A stretch of DNA of 39,303 bases. Origin: a bacterium (lineage in GTDB: Bacteria > Armatimonadota > JACIXR01). The position numbers and the translations under genes are program-made. A model generated the notes under the pieces. That model searched no databases and was not told where the DNA came from. It saw only the letters and a program-made list of their open reading frames with translations. Numbering within the stretch: the stretch's first letter is position 1; each line of letters begins with the position of its first letter. The stretch spans positions 1 to 39,303 of the forward strand of contig JACIXR010000014.1 in assembly GCA_014360495.1 (NCBI GenBank), read 5' to 3'. Positions 8,398 to 16,836 of the stretch are shown here, one piece after another.

Positions 8398-9692
8398 TTC
8401 AAAATCCTTGGCGTAGTGCTCTGGGCAAACTCTATATCATCAATTTTGTATCTTACCTCGCCAAACATAGCGGAATATCCATCCTTTGGACGCGTTAGCG
8501 TGAATTCATATACGCCATCTTTGCCCTCTATCTCTTTCGCTTCCCATTTCGCCTCTCTGAAATCCAAGCTTGGCGAACTCGCAACCCAAACCCTTACTTT
8601 AAGCGGATTTCCCTCGGGCTTTATCCTGAGCGTGAGGCTATCAAGGGTTTCCTCATAGGACCAACTTATAGAGGGGATTTTCTGATTGTGGGACAATGCA
8701 TAAGCGAAAGCGGCTATGGCTGAAATGGCTTCTATTCCATCTCCCAGGCTGTGTCCAGCATTTGGAACATAGAGGATATGCTTTTCCCCTACGAGGCGTG
8801 GGAAGTAGAGATTTGCCGATTCCAATGTCCAGTAGCGGTCGTTGCTGCCGTTTATGATGAATTTCGGCATAGTAGCACGTTCATGGAGGGTGTAGGGGTC
8901 AATGAATTTTGAGAATTGGATAGCGGTCGGGTCGCTGAGAAGCCTTTGAACCAAACCAACCTGCGTGTAATCCTCTATCTGCTCGCTGTATTTACCATAA
9001 CAGAAAATCTGCTGACCCATCTGGAGGGGAATATTTAGGTTATCGTAAACCATTGGGGCTATGCCAATCACCCTCTTATTATCTGCGATTCCCGTGAACC
9101 AGGTCGTCCATCCCCTCTTTGACGCACCCGTGACAACGAATCCCTTAACCTCCGCACCCCAACTTTCTTTGGAGATAGCCTGAATTGTATCCATAGCCCT
9201 GATGACGCTCTTAGTCATCGGATAAAGGGCTGGCCAAGTCATATCCTGCGTCTCCAAAGCCTTCATAAATGTGTATGCGAGAAGAGCGTCTTCTCTTTTA
9301 CCATCAAATAATGGTTGATTCGGGATATTGAAAATTACCGCCATTGGGATTCCCACTCTATTGGAGATCAGCCTTAAAATGTTCAGCAGTTGTTCATCCC
9401 TCCCGCCTGTGATGAGCAATCCCACGACTGAGCCATTGTCCAATTTAGCGGGAACGATTACATCCAGCTCATGTTCCCATTTTATCCCCTGCCAGATTTG
9501 GGAGACCATCTTAATGCTTATGAATTTCTCCCCACTTGCCATCTTCTCTTCTTTCACTTTTTCCCAGCTATATGCGGGGTCCGGTTTGTTCAAATACTGG
9601 AATAGCGGGTGTTCCTCCTCGCTTACCGTCCAAGCTTTGGGAAGTGGCAAAATCAAGACAATCAAGAGAAGAACTAACAAAAACTTTCTCAT
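8394..9692 (-). CDS. PhoPQ-activated pathogenicity-related family alpha/beta hydrolase
   Basis: The protein is 432 aa with a signal peptide (MRKFLLVLLLIVLILPLPKAWT). It fits the PhoPQ_related family (PqaA/AprA-like): 'VKGFVVTGASKRGWTTW' around the predicted nucleophile Ser, 'IAPMVYDNLN', 'KFIINGSNDRYW' with the likely acid Asp, and 'YVPNAGHSLGDG' with the catalytic His. The family is named for PhoP/PhoQ-regulated virulence genes in Salmonella, but members in environmental bacteria are simply secreted alpha/beta hydrolases with unknown substrates. It is the first gene of the overlapping run with SdpI and the Asp-box protein, and is divergent from the TPR gene at 9936. An esterase or peptidase role in glycan or peptide breakdown is inference. 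Confidence 0.9.
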   Translation of the reverse strand: MRKFLLVLLLIVLILPLPKAWTVSEEEHPLFQYLNKPDPAYSWEKVKEEKMASGEKFISIKMVSQIWQGIKWEHELDVIVPAKLDNGSVVGLLITGGRDEQLLNILRLISNRVGIPMAVIFNIPNQPLFDGKREDALLAYTFMKALETQDMTWPALYPMTKSVIRAMDTIQAISKESWGAEVKGFVVTGASKRGWTTWFTGIADNKRVIGIAPMVYDNLNIPLQMGQQIFCYGKYSEQIEDYTQVGLVQRLLSDPTAIQFSKFIDPYTLHERATMPKFIINGSNDRYWTLESANLYFPRLVGEKHILYVPNAGHSLGDGIEAISAIAAFAYALSHNQKIPSISWSYEETLDSLTLRIKPEGNPLKVRVWVASSPSLDFREAKWEAKEIEGKDGVYEFTLTRPKDGYSAMFGEVRYKIDDIEFAQSTTPRILK

Positions 9693-9935
9693 ATCATTTC
9701 ACCTCCATTTTAAATTTTATATTTTTTTCATTTACGGAAGCAATTGTTTTGTTGAGAATGTGGAAAGATGTTTAAAGATTTAAGATATTGGTCTTTTTCT
9801 CGCAATCTCAAAAGAGATTTTTCATTCCTCAGCAATGACAAAATCACCTTATCTTAGCCTCTTGTGTCACTTCTTCCCATTTTAGGAAAAATACATTAAA
9901 ATTAAACAAACTTAATCTACAGAGGGGTTAAAAGG

Positions 9936-12900
9936 ATGTTCAAGAACAACAAATTCTCGCTTTTTCTTTTCACACTACTTCTCGGTTTAGGGCTTGTCTT
10001 ATCTAAAGACAAAACCCTCCAAGAAGGGGAGAATGCCTTTAAAGCCAAGGATTACGATAAAGCAATCGCCATATTCCGAGAGATTTTCTTCCGATCAGGG
10101 ATAGATGTCAGCAGCGAAACGAGATTTTTAGCCGCTCTCAGATTGGGAGAATGCTATCTCGCCCTCAAAAAGAACGATGACGCTTTCAACTTTTTCAATA
10201 TCGCTCTTCAGGGAAAGGGAGATATTAAAGGCGAAGCGTTGATAGGCTTGGGAGTGGTCTACCTCGCAAGAGAAGATTATTTATCCGCAATTGATAGATT
10301 CTCCCAGGTAATCAATCAATACAAAAGCGATAAGCTCCTTGCCTATGCCTATTACAATCGAGGTTTGGCTTATAAGGGAATGAAATGGATGAGCAAAGCT
10401 TTAAGCGATTTGAGAAGCGCTAAGAAAAAGGCAAAGGGCGATGACGAGCTCATTAAAGCTATTGATGCCCAAATAAGTGAGTGCCAATCCGCCTATGGAA
10501 AGTTCAAGCAGGGAGAAGCATATTTTCTCGCCTGCCTTCAAACCCTACAAGCAAAGGGGGATAACGATGGCTGTGCCTTCCTTTTGAGGGATTTAGCGCG
10601 CTTTTGTGAGGATTCGGGAGAGATGGAATCCGCTATAGATTACGAGAAGCAGGCTATAAGTTACTCCTCCTCAGATGAATTCAAAGCCGGAAGCTGGATG
10701 AACATCGGTTGGCGCTACTTCAAGATAAAGGATTACGAGAACGCTGCCATCGCCTTCCAACGCATTGTTGAGGAATATCCCAATAGCTCTTATCCCTCAG
10801 AGGCTCTCCTTTGCCTTGGAGATACCCTGAGTAATGCAGGGAAAACAAAGGATGCAATCGCAACTTATAATCTCTTCTTCCAAAGATATCCCCAAGATGG
10901 AAGATCCTTTAACGCCCTTCTCAACATAGCGAACCAATATACACGACTAGGCATTCAAGAGAAAGCAGGAGAATATTTCTTGAAAGCGGCTGAGGCATTT
11001 CCCCAAAATCCCCAAGCAAAGGAAGCCATCAAAAGTTCCGCTTCTGCTTACTCGAGTGCAAAGGATTACGAATCCGCTTTAAATATCTACAAATTATTCC
11101 TTGAGAAGTATCCGCCAGAGGAAGATGTCATGAACCAGATTTTCGCCATAGCTCGTTCATCGGAAAGAGAAGGGGAAATGGAAAAGGCTAAGAATGCCTA
11201 TCTTATGATAAATCAATATTTTCCCAATACAGAGCTCGCCTTTTATTCTCTCGCAAAGAGCTTTGAGATTGTGGGAGAGGAAGATAAAGCCTTAGAGGCA
11301 TATGAGAGGGCACTATCATATAATGGCAAAAGATATACAGATATACTCTACGACCTTGCTTTGCTTCTCTACAAAAAAGGAAATTATGAAGAGGCTTCCT
11401 CAGCTTTCAATCAGCTCCTCAGCGAATATGATAAAAGAAAGGATACCTCCGCTAAAAGATGGGAAGCGATAAGATTAATTGGGAGATGTTTGGAAAATCA
11501 GATGGATTTCCCCAAAGCGATTAATTTCTATTCCCAAAAGATAGAAGAACTTCGCAGGGAAGGGCAAAAGCAATCGGTGATCGGATTTAATGTAAATAAA
11601 TACAGAATTGATAGCCTCAAATTAAGGATAGCCTATTGCTATCTCCAGTTGGGCGATTACGATAAGGCGAACGAGATTTGGGGGGAGCTGGGGAAAGAGC
11701 AAAAGGACTATCTGGCGATGGAAGCGAATGAGCTCTTCAAATCCTATAAAGAGGTAATAAAGCCGGCCCGGGTCGAGGAGTTGCTTAAGGAGAGAAAGAG
11801 GGAAACCCTTCTCGGTGATATTTCCATTGGTTTGAGCGATTTCTTACCCCATCTACATCGCGGTCTCATAAAGGGGGATTTGTTGATTGTTTACGGAACG
11901 GGAGGGAGTAAGGAAGAGCAATCGTTCCACAGGAGGCTTGCAGGTAGGATTAAATGGAATTTGAAGCTCTCTTCCTATAAAAGCACCAAGATTGTTTCCG
12001 ATACAGCTGTGAAAAAGGAGGAAATAGTGGGCAAACACATCATCATTATAGGGACTCCCGCCTCAAACGAGATTCTAAAGGAAATAGGGGATAAATTGCC
12101 GATAAAAATTGGGGAGAATGAATTGGAAGTTGGCAATAGAATCTACAAGGGGAAAGATTTAGCCCTTGTGATGCTTTCCCCTAATCCCTTTGACGAAAAG
12201 AAATTCGCCATTATACTCGCTACTTTCAATCCCACCCTCTACGATGCCCTGTTCGTCTTCAATGCCTTAATCGGTGATTATGCCATCCTATCCGCTCCCT
12301 CAGCTCAATATATGGCTTTCTATCCCTCGCACATAATCGCCGGTCAAATAAAAAAGCTTGAAACCGGTTACTTTCTGAAGCTGAGCAGGGGAAAATGGAT
12401 TCCCTTCAATAGCGAGGGAGAAAGAAGGGAGATAGCGGTCAAGGAAGAGGCTCCCAGTCAAAAAGTTCAGCAATATAAATGGATGGTTGAGTATTTGAAT
12501 GGAAATTATGATGAGGCGTTGAAGGTAATAAAAAGCTTGCTTGATCAAGCAAGCGAGGAAATGTCCGATAATGATAAGTGGTCCTTGATTTGGCATATGG
12601 GGAGGTGTTATGAACACAAGTTAGATTTCGCCAACGCATTGAAATGTTACGAGCAACTGCTCCCCTTGAGCTCAAAACTGAGATATTACGAGGGAAGAGC
12701 TATACTCTTCATCGGATATTGCTATCTACAAATGGGGAATGTGGAGAAGGCAATCAGCACCTGGGAGAAGGGATTGGATATCGGTTATTCCGATGAGGAA
12801 GGCTATTACCATTTCCCCCAACTCATTCGGTCTTATCGTGAAGTAATAGGCGCGAAGAATGTATCGGTTAAGAGGGAGGGTGGAAATGTTTCCAGAGTAA

Positions 12901-13457
12901 TAGGTCCCATTGGTTTCGTTCAGCAGGATTTGCAAAGGGAATTGGAGGAGGGAAATCTGCTAGTAATCTACGGGACGCAGGGGAGAACGGAGAGGGATAT
13001 AAATGTCAGTAGAGAAGTTGGGAAGAAGTTATGCATATATGGAGCGCCCCTCTCCCTTGCCACTTTGAAGAGCGATATTGAGGTCTCGGAGAAAGAATTG
13101 AGGGAAAACAACATTTATCTTGTCAGCTTGGGGCTCTCCAATAAGGTCTTGGCAAGGATTAAAGATAATCTGCCGATAAAAATTGAAGATAGGAGGATTA
13201 AGGTAAAAGAGCGGAAATATGAAGGGGATGACTTGGGCTTAATCGCTCTCTTTCCCAGCCCATTTAACAAGGAGAAGTTCCTTATGATATTTCTCGCTTA
13301 TGACCCAGCGCTTCTTCGCCATATTCTAAATGTTCCCTTTCAACGGAAGGATTACATCATCTTCAGTTCCGAATCCCTTGGCTTCGGTGAAGATGTTCCC
13401 GTGCTGGAAGAAGGCTATTTCCTCAAACTTTCGCCCACTAAATGGGAGGTTTTTTAA
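9936..13457 (+). CDS. secreted TPR-repeat protein with two copies of an uncharacterised 'YGT...G' module
   Basis: The protein is 1173 aa. The start is supported by AGAGGGG about 9 nt upstream, and a signal peptide follows (SLFLFTLLLGLGLVLS). Residues about 25-620 are tandem tetratricopeptide repeats ('YDKAIAIFREI', 'YENAAIAFQRIVEEYP', 'YEEASSAFNQLLSEY'). At about 628-824 comes a module with 'GDLLIVYGTGG', 'IIIIGTPASNEILKEIGDKL', 'LPIKIGENELEVG', 'RIYKGKDLALVMLSPNPF' and 'GYFLKLSRGKWIPF'. More TPRs follow (about 845-985), then a second, more degenerate copy (about 990-1173) with 'GNLLVIYGTQG', 'LPIKIEDRRIKVKERKYEGD', 'LFPSPFNKEKF' and 'GYFLKLSPTKWEVF'. From memory this module resembles the C-terminal region of some secreted prolyl-oligopeptidase-like hydrolases of Planctomycetes and Armatimonadota, but here no hydrolase is attached. 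It is probably an extracytoplasmic scaffold or peptide-binding protein; the function is unknown. Confidence 0.82.
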   Translation: MFKNNKFSLFLFTLLLGLGLVLSKDKTLQEGENAFKAKDYDKAIAIFREIFFRSGIDVSSETRFLAALRLGECYLALKKNDDAFNFFNIALQGKGDIKGEALIGLGVVYLAREDYLSAIDRFSQVINQYKSDKLLAYAYYNRGLAYKGMKWMSKALSDLRSAKKKAKGDDELIKAIDAQISECQSAYGKFKQGEAYFLACLQTLQAKGDNDGCAFLLRDLARFCEDSGEMESAIDYEKQAISYSSSDEFKAGSWMNIGWRYFKIKDYENAAIAFQRIVEEYPNSSYPSEALLCLGDTLSNAGKTKDAIATYNLFFQRYPQDGRSFNALLNIANQYTRLGIQEKAGEYFLKAAEAFPQNPQAKEAIKSSASAYSSAKDYESALNIYKLFLEKYPPEEDVMNQIFAIARSSEREGEMEKAKNAYLMINQYFPNTELAFYSLAKSFEIVGEEDKALEAYERALSYNGKRYTDILYDLALLLYKKGNYEEASSAFNQLLSEYDKRKDTSAKRWEAIRLIGRCLENQMDFPKAINFYSQKIEELRREGQKQSVIGFNVNKYRIDSLKLRIAYCYLQLGDYDKANEIWGELGKEQKDYLAMEANELFKSYKEVIKPARVEELLKERKRETLLGDISIGLSDFLPHLHRGLIKGDLLIVYGTGGSKEEQSFHRRLAGRIKWNLKLSSYKSTKIVSDTAVKKEEIVGKHIIIIGTPASNEILKEIGDKLPIKIGENELEVGNRIYKGKDLALVMLSPNPFDEKKFAIILATFNPTLYDALFVFNALIGDYAILSAPSAQYMAFYPSHIIAGQIKKLETGYFLKLSRGKWIPFNSEGERREIAVKEEAPSQKVQQYKWMVEYLNGNYDEALKVIKSLLDQASEEMSDNDKWSLIWHMGRCYEHKLDFANALKCYEQLLPLSSKLRYYEGRAILFIGYCYLQMGNVEKAISTWEKGLDIGYSDEEGYYHFPQLIRSYREVIGAKNVSVKREGGNVSRVIGPIGFVQQDLQRELEEGNLLVIYGTQGRTERDINVSREVGKKLCIYGAPLSLATLKSDIEVSEKELRENNIYLVSLGLSNKVLARIKDNLPIKIEDRRIKVKERKYEGDDLGLIALFPSPFNKEKFLMIFLAYDPALLRHILNVPFQRKDYIIFSSESLGFGEDVPVLEEGYFLKLSPTKWEVF

Positions 13458-13501
13458 GTAGTTTGGAGGAGAGTTTTCAATTTCATTTGATGCTTTCTAA
13501 A

Positions 13502-13600
13502 TGAGACCGCTTCGCTTGACCGCTGAAAACGCGTTCAGCTCGCAATGGCAGAAAGGTTTAGTCCCGAGCAATCTCTATTTCAAAAACGCGCTTAGTAGCC
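13502..13600. repeat. degenerate REP-like intergenic repeat
   Basis: The gap between the TPR gene and dciA (13458-13675) holds short REP-like pieces: GACCGCTTCGCTTGAC, the small palindrome GAAAACGCGTTC, CTCGCAATGGCAG and CGAGCAATCTC. They resemble, imperfectly, the repeats at 6451, 15475 and 38935. I see no gene in this gap other than the dciA promoter at its right end. Confidence 0.3.
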
Positions 13601-13637
13601 CTTTTCAATGACTATTTGTTAGATAAGTAGCCAAACC

Positions 13638-13666
13638 TTGCAAATTTTTTCTCAAAATGATATTAT
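13638..13666 (+). promoter_or_regulatory. sigma-70-type promoter of dciA, likely giving a leaderless mRNA
   Basis: TTGCAA (13638-13643), a 17-bp spacer and TATTAT (13661-13666) preceded by an extended -10 TGN form a good housekeeping promoter. Only 9 nt separate the -10 from the ATG at 13676, so transcription should start within a few bases of the start codon. There is no Shine-Dalgarno sequence in that space. Confidence 0.7.
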
Positions 13667-13675
13667 GTATTTACT

Positions 13676-14149
13676 ATGAATTTTGAGAATTTGAATTCCG
13701 CACTACGCTCCGCCATCCGTGAGATGGGCTTGGAGAAGAAAATAAAGGAAAAGGAATGCCTCTCCCTTTGGGAGGAAGTGGTGGGTGCGAAGCTCGCCTC
13801 CGTCTCACAGGCAGAGGATATCAAAAATGGAATCCTTTATGTATCCGCTAAAGACTCAATTTGGGGGCAGGAAATCTTCAATTTGAAGGGGTTGATTATG
13901 CAGAAAATAAATCAGAGGATGGGCGAGGATATAGTGAAGGATATAAAGGTGAGGGCGAAACCGTTAAAAAAGAAGACTAAGAAGGAGGAAGAGAGGAAGG
14001 AAGAGGAAAGGGAATTGAGTAAGGAGATTCTTCAAATGATAGACAGGTTGACGGCGAAGATAGAAGATGAGAAAATGCGCACCCTTATGCGCTCCGTCTT
14101 AATAAACTACTATAAAGCAAAGATGGACAAGGAACAAGAAAAGCGATAA
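13676..14149 (+). CDS. dciA: DciA/DUF721 family protein (putative replicative helicase loader)
   Basis: The protein is 157 aa. The first ~95 residues carry the DUF721 pattern: 'LWEEVVGAKLASVSQAEDIK' then 'NGILYVSAKDSIWGQEI' and 'IMQKINQRMGEDIVKDIKVR'. DciA is established as the helper that loads DnaB helicase in bacteria lacking DnaC/DnaI. The C-terminal tail is very rich in Lys and Glu (KKKTKKEEERKEEE) and ends in a predicted helix, an extension that is probably disordered or coiled. In many genomes the gene sits near recF/gyrB; here no replication gene is adjacent. Translation probably starts on a leaderless message (see promoter at 13638). Confidence 0.75.
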   Translation: MNFENLNSALRSAIREMGLEKKIKEKECLSLWEEVVGAKLASVSQAEDIKNGILYVSAKDSIWGQEIFNLKGLIMQKINQRMGEDIVKDIKVRAKPLKKKTKKEEERKEEERELSKEILQMIDRLTAKIEDEKMRTLMRSVLINYYKAKMDKEQEKR

Positions 14150-14193
14150 GGAGAGATAGCAGATTAAATGAATACGAAACACTGTTATAAAAT

Positions 14194-15456
14194 ATGAGCC
14201 ATAAAGTTTTTCCTCTTTTCAAGGACGAAACTTCTCCGCCCGAAAATCTTCCATTAAAAAGGATAAGGGATTCATCTTGGGATTACAGCGAGGTGCCGGC
14301 GGGAACGGGTGTCTATGGTATCCAATCTCTATCCCGCTATGTTCCATTTTCTCGTCGTGCGCCGCCTCATTCAAAATTTCTCCGTTGAAAGCGCCTTGGT
14401 TTTTGACCCCTTTATGGGCTCCGGTGTCGTGGCAGGTGAGTGTTTGATTAGCAAAAGAGATTTCATTGGTTATGATATCAATCCCCTGGCGGTCCTCATT
14501 GCCAAAGTGCGCACGACCCCAATCCCTACCTCCCATCTCCTCAAAATCCTCCCCTCTATAGAGAAAGCCTACCGGGAAGCCCAACCCTCAAAAATTGATT
14601 TCCCAAACATAGATTATTGGTTTACCCCTGAGGCAATAATCTCCCTTTCCAAGCTGCTTACCGCTGTATCGGAGATTGAAGACGAGAATTGCAGGGATTT
14701 CTTCAAGGTTGCTTTCTCCGAGACAGTCAGGAGGGTATCGCTAACCGATTACAATGAGTTCAAGCTGATTAGGAGGAAAAATAGGTTAAGCCAAGACGCA
14801 TTGGAGGTTTTCAGGCAAGTAAGCTTGCGAAATATTGGTCTATTAGGGGAATTTTATAAAAATTTTCCACCCCAAAAATCCAATCTTAAATTGGAGATAA
14901 GAAACATCCTTTCCGAGCCAATCCCCATTGAGGAGGAATCAATTGATTTGTGATAACCTCACCGCCCTATGGCGATTCAAGGACGACGGTTGCCTATGGA
15001 CAGTTTTCTCGCCTCTCGCTTCGCTGGCTGGGAATGGATGAAAGGGTGGATAGGGAATCCCTTGGAAGCAAAGGGAGAGAGATTAGACCTGGATTGCCCT
15101 CGGAAATCCTCTATGAGGTGCTTGAGAGGATAGCGGGAAAGAACGAGAAGCGAGCGAGGGAAGTTTTTTCCTATTATCACGACCTTTTTCAAGCAATCTC
15201 CATAATAGGTGAGAAGGTAAAAAGAGGAGGATATGTTGCTTTTGTTGTTGGGAATAGAAGAGTCAGGGGGGAAGAGCTACCAACGGATAAGATATCAGCC
15301 GATTTCTTCCAAAGCCTCGGCTTTGAACATTTGGGAACGATAGTGAGGGGGATATTCAACAAGAGGATGCCAAGCGAGAACGCTCCCTCAAATATTAGAG
15401 GGGAAAGGGATTTCACTATGAGACAAGAATTCATCGTCCTCTTAAGGAGGGGTTGA
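14194..15456 (+). pseudogene. DNA methyltransferase (N6-A/N4-C type) broken by two 1-bp frameshifts
   Basis: Three pieces in two frames read as one methyltransferase. Piece 1 (frame 1, from the ATG at 14194) ends in '...WDYSEVPAGTGVYGI'. Piece 2 (frame 2, to 14953) carries 'LYPAMFHFLVVRRLI', the SAM-binding motif 'DPFMGSGVVAGE' and 'GYDINPLAV'. Piece 3 (frame 1, from about 14950) begins with the catalytic motif 'ITSPPYGDSRTTVAYGQFSR'. Removing one A from CCAATC near 14323 gives 'YGIHLYPAMF', and adding one G to TTGTG near 14950 gives 'IDLVITSPPYG', both typical of the family. No stop codons or other damage are visible. No restriction endonuclease gene is adjacent, so it would be an orphan enzyme. 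Decay, sequencing error, or (at the second site) a real GTGA-coupled split are the alternatives. Confidence 0.8.
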
Positions 15457-15474
15457 TTTTTTATAATAGATTTC

Positions 15475-15560
15475 CATGGCTTCTACCCAAGTAGAAGCCT
15501 CGCGATGACAATCGCCCTCTCATTGCCAGGGGCTAACCCTTTCTGTCATTGCTGGTATGG
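15475..15560 (+). repeat. hairpin-containing REP-like repeat
   Basis: A perfect 9-bp stem, GGCTTCTAC (15478-15486) with GTAGAAGCC (15491-15499) and a CCAA loop, is followed by TCGCGATGACAATCGCCCTC and later TCTGTCATTGC. The downstream part matches the element near 38950 (TCGCGATGAAAATCCCTCTC, then TGTCATTGCG). The hairpin lies 21 bp after the methyltransferase stop but has no U-tract directly after it. The gap 15457-15867 has no convincing gene; it holds this element, a fragment at 15671-15694 and the promoter for the next gene. Confidence 0.5.
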
Positions 15561-15670
15561 GTAAAGGTTTCAGACAAAGAGAAGGACAAGAAGGCGAAGT
15601 TAAAATGTATGTTCAAGTCAAATATAAATGTATATTTGCGAGTAGCTCCTTAAAAACCTATACCCACAGA

Positions 15671-15694
15671 TGCAAGCGATAGCGAGACAATCTC
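15671..15694 (+). repeat. short REP-like fragment
   Basis: TGCAAGCGATAGCGAGACAA followed by TCTC matches the half-site pattern GCGAGCGATAGCGAAGCAAT seen on the minus strand at 6485-6512. It is too short to call an independent element. Confidence 0.35.
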
Positions 15695-15832
15695 GGTTTG
15701 CAAACTATGTTGGCGCAGCCAAACTGGTATTTTTGAGGAGATTTGGTCTGGAGCCTTAAATATAAAAAATGTAATTGTCAAGATATGGAGATTGCGTCAA
15801 AACCATAAAGGTCGTAAATTCATTAAAAACTT

Positions 15833-15859
15833 TTGTTCCGAGCTTTTAAATGATATAAT
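15833..15859 (+). promoter_or_regulatory. extended -10 promoter of the DUF4434 gene, likely leaderless
   Basis: A perfect TATAAT at 15854-15859 is preceded by TGA (extended -10 form TGNTATAAT). The -35 is weak: TTGTTC at 15833 with a 15-bp spacer, or TTTTGT at 15831 with 17. The ATG at 15868 is only 8 nt past the -10, leaving essentially no leader and no ribosome site. Confidence 0.65.
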
Positions 15860-15867
15860 GAATTTAA

Positions 15868-16836
15868 ATGCTTATGGAAAAGCTTAAGAAAACTCTCGGT
15901 ATCACCTTCTTCCTTGCCTTTGCCCCTTTCTCCTACCCATCCCTCACTGGCACATTCCTCCAACTTGACGGTTCCAATCTCCCCTGGCGGGAAGATGAAT
16001 GGAGAAAGGAATTATCCTATATGAAGCAAATAGGAATGGATACCCTGATAATCGCCTCTGTCGCCTTTGACTCTACCTCTTTTTATCCCTCCCGCTTCCT
16101 CTCAGAGTTCCAGCAATCAGGGACAAAGGACCCAATTGAGACCCTCCTCTCACTCTCCGATAAGATGAGGATAGATATCTATCTCGGTCTATATAGCTGG
16201 AATTGGAAGGGGAAAGGAAGCGAGGAGGATTTTGAGAATTTCGCTGAATTTAATAGAAAGGTGGCAAAGGAGCTCTACAGCTTGTATTCCAAACATCCTT
16301 CTTTTAAAGGATGGTATATCTTGAGCTGGGAATTGGGGAATGCGCCTCCGCTGGAGAATGTGGCTGTCAAAGCTTATAAAAAAGTAGTGGATTTCCTCCG
16401 GAAGCTAAATCCGAAGAAGAAAATAATAATCGCTCCCTATTTCACATTGGATATATCTCCAGAGAAAATGGGGGAGGGATGGCGAAAAATTTTGTCCTTC
16501 CTCAAAATAGACATCTTAGCTCTTCAGGATGGAGTGGGATGCGATAGGGGGATAAAGCCTGAGCATATCTCTCCTTATTTTTCCTCTATGAAAAAAGCTT
16601 GTGAGGAGAACAAGGTGGAATTTTGGGGAGATTTGGAGATATTTGATATTCTGGCGGGATGGAAGCCGGCAAATTTGGAGAGAATCAGGGAGCAGATAGA
16701 GAAGATGAAGCCATTCGTCAAGAAGATAGTGGTTTGGGAGTTCAATCACTATATGAGCCCTCTGAAGGGAGAGGAGCAAAGGAAATTATATGAGGAATAT
16801 AAAAATTTCTACCAAAAGGAGGTTAAGAGAAGATGA
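15868..16836 (+). CDS. DUF4434-family glycoside-hydrolase-like protein
   Basis: The protein is 322 aa with a signal peptide (LGITFFLAFAPFSYPSLTG). The mature protein opens with the DUF4434 pattern 'GTFLQLDGSNLPWREDEW' followed by 'MKQIGMDTLIIASVAF'. Later strands fit a TIM barrel: 'DIYLGLYSWNW', 'FKGWYILSWELGN' (a Glu at a position where clan-A-like barrels often keep an acid), 'ILALQDGVG' and 'VVWEFNHYMSP'. DUF4434 proteins are thought to be related to glycoside hydrolases; few have known substrates. ATG (15868) or the ATG two codons later could be the start; the leaderless promoter favours the first. The stop overlaps the next gene's ATG (ATGA), so the two are co-translated. Confidence 0.82.
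   Translation: MLMEKLKKTLGITFFLAFAPFSYPSLTGTFLQLDGSNLPWREDEWRKELSYMKQIGMDTLIIASVAFDSTSFYPSRFLSEFQQSGTKDPIETLLSLSDKMRIDIYLGLYSWNWKGKGSEEDFENFAEFNRKVAKELYSLYSKHPSFKGWYILSWELGNAPPLENVAVKAYKKVVDFLRKLNPKKKIIIAPYFTLDISPEKMGEGWRKILSFLKIDILALQDGVGCDRGIKPEHISPYFSSMKKACEENKVEFWGDLEIFDILAGWKPANLERIREQIEKMKPFVKKIVVWEFNHYMSPLKGEEQRKLYEEYKNFYQKEVKRR

Noticed and set aside
7762-9692. An SdpABC-type toxin/immunity locus
   Set aside because: Only the SdpI-like immunity-type protein is present; neighbours are a hydrolase and a glycosidase, with no SdpA, SdpB or SdpC-like gene.
14309-14953. Programmed ribosomal frameshifting as the explanation for the split methyltransferase
   Set aside because: Neither junction has a slippery heptamer or a following pseudoknot that I can see, and the first break requires a shift in the opposite sense to the second; simple indels explain both. 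The GTGA re-initiation option at the second site is kept open in the findings.
15457-15867. A riboswitch or small RNA in the 410-bp gap before the DUF4434 gene
   Set aside because: The hairpins belong to the dispersed repeat family, and the promoter lies directly against the ATG, leaving no leader that could hold a riboswitch.
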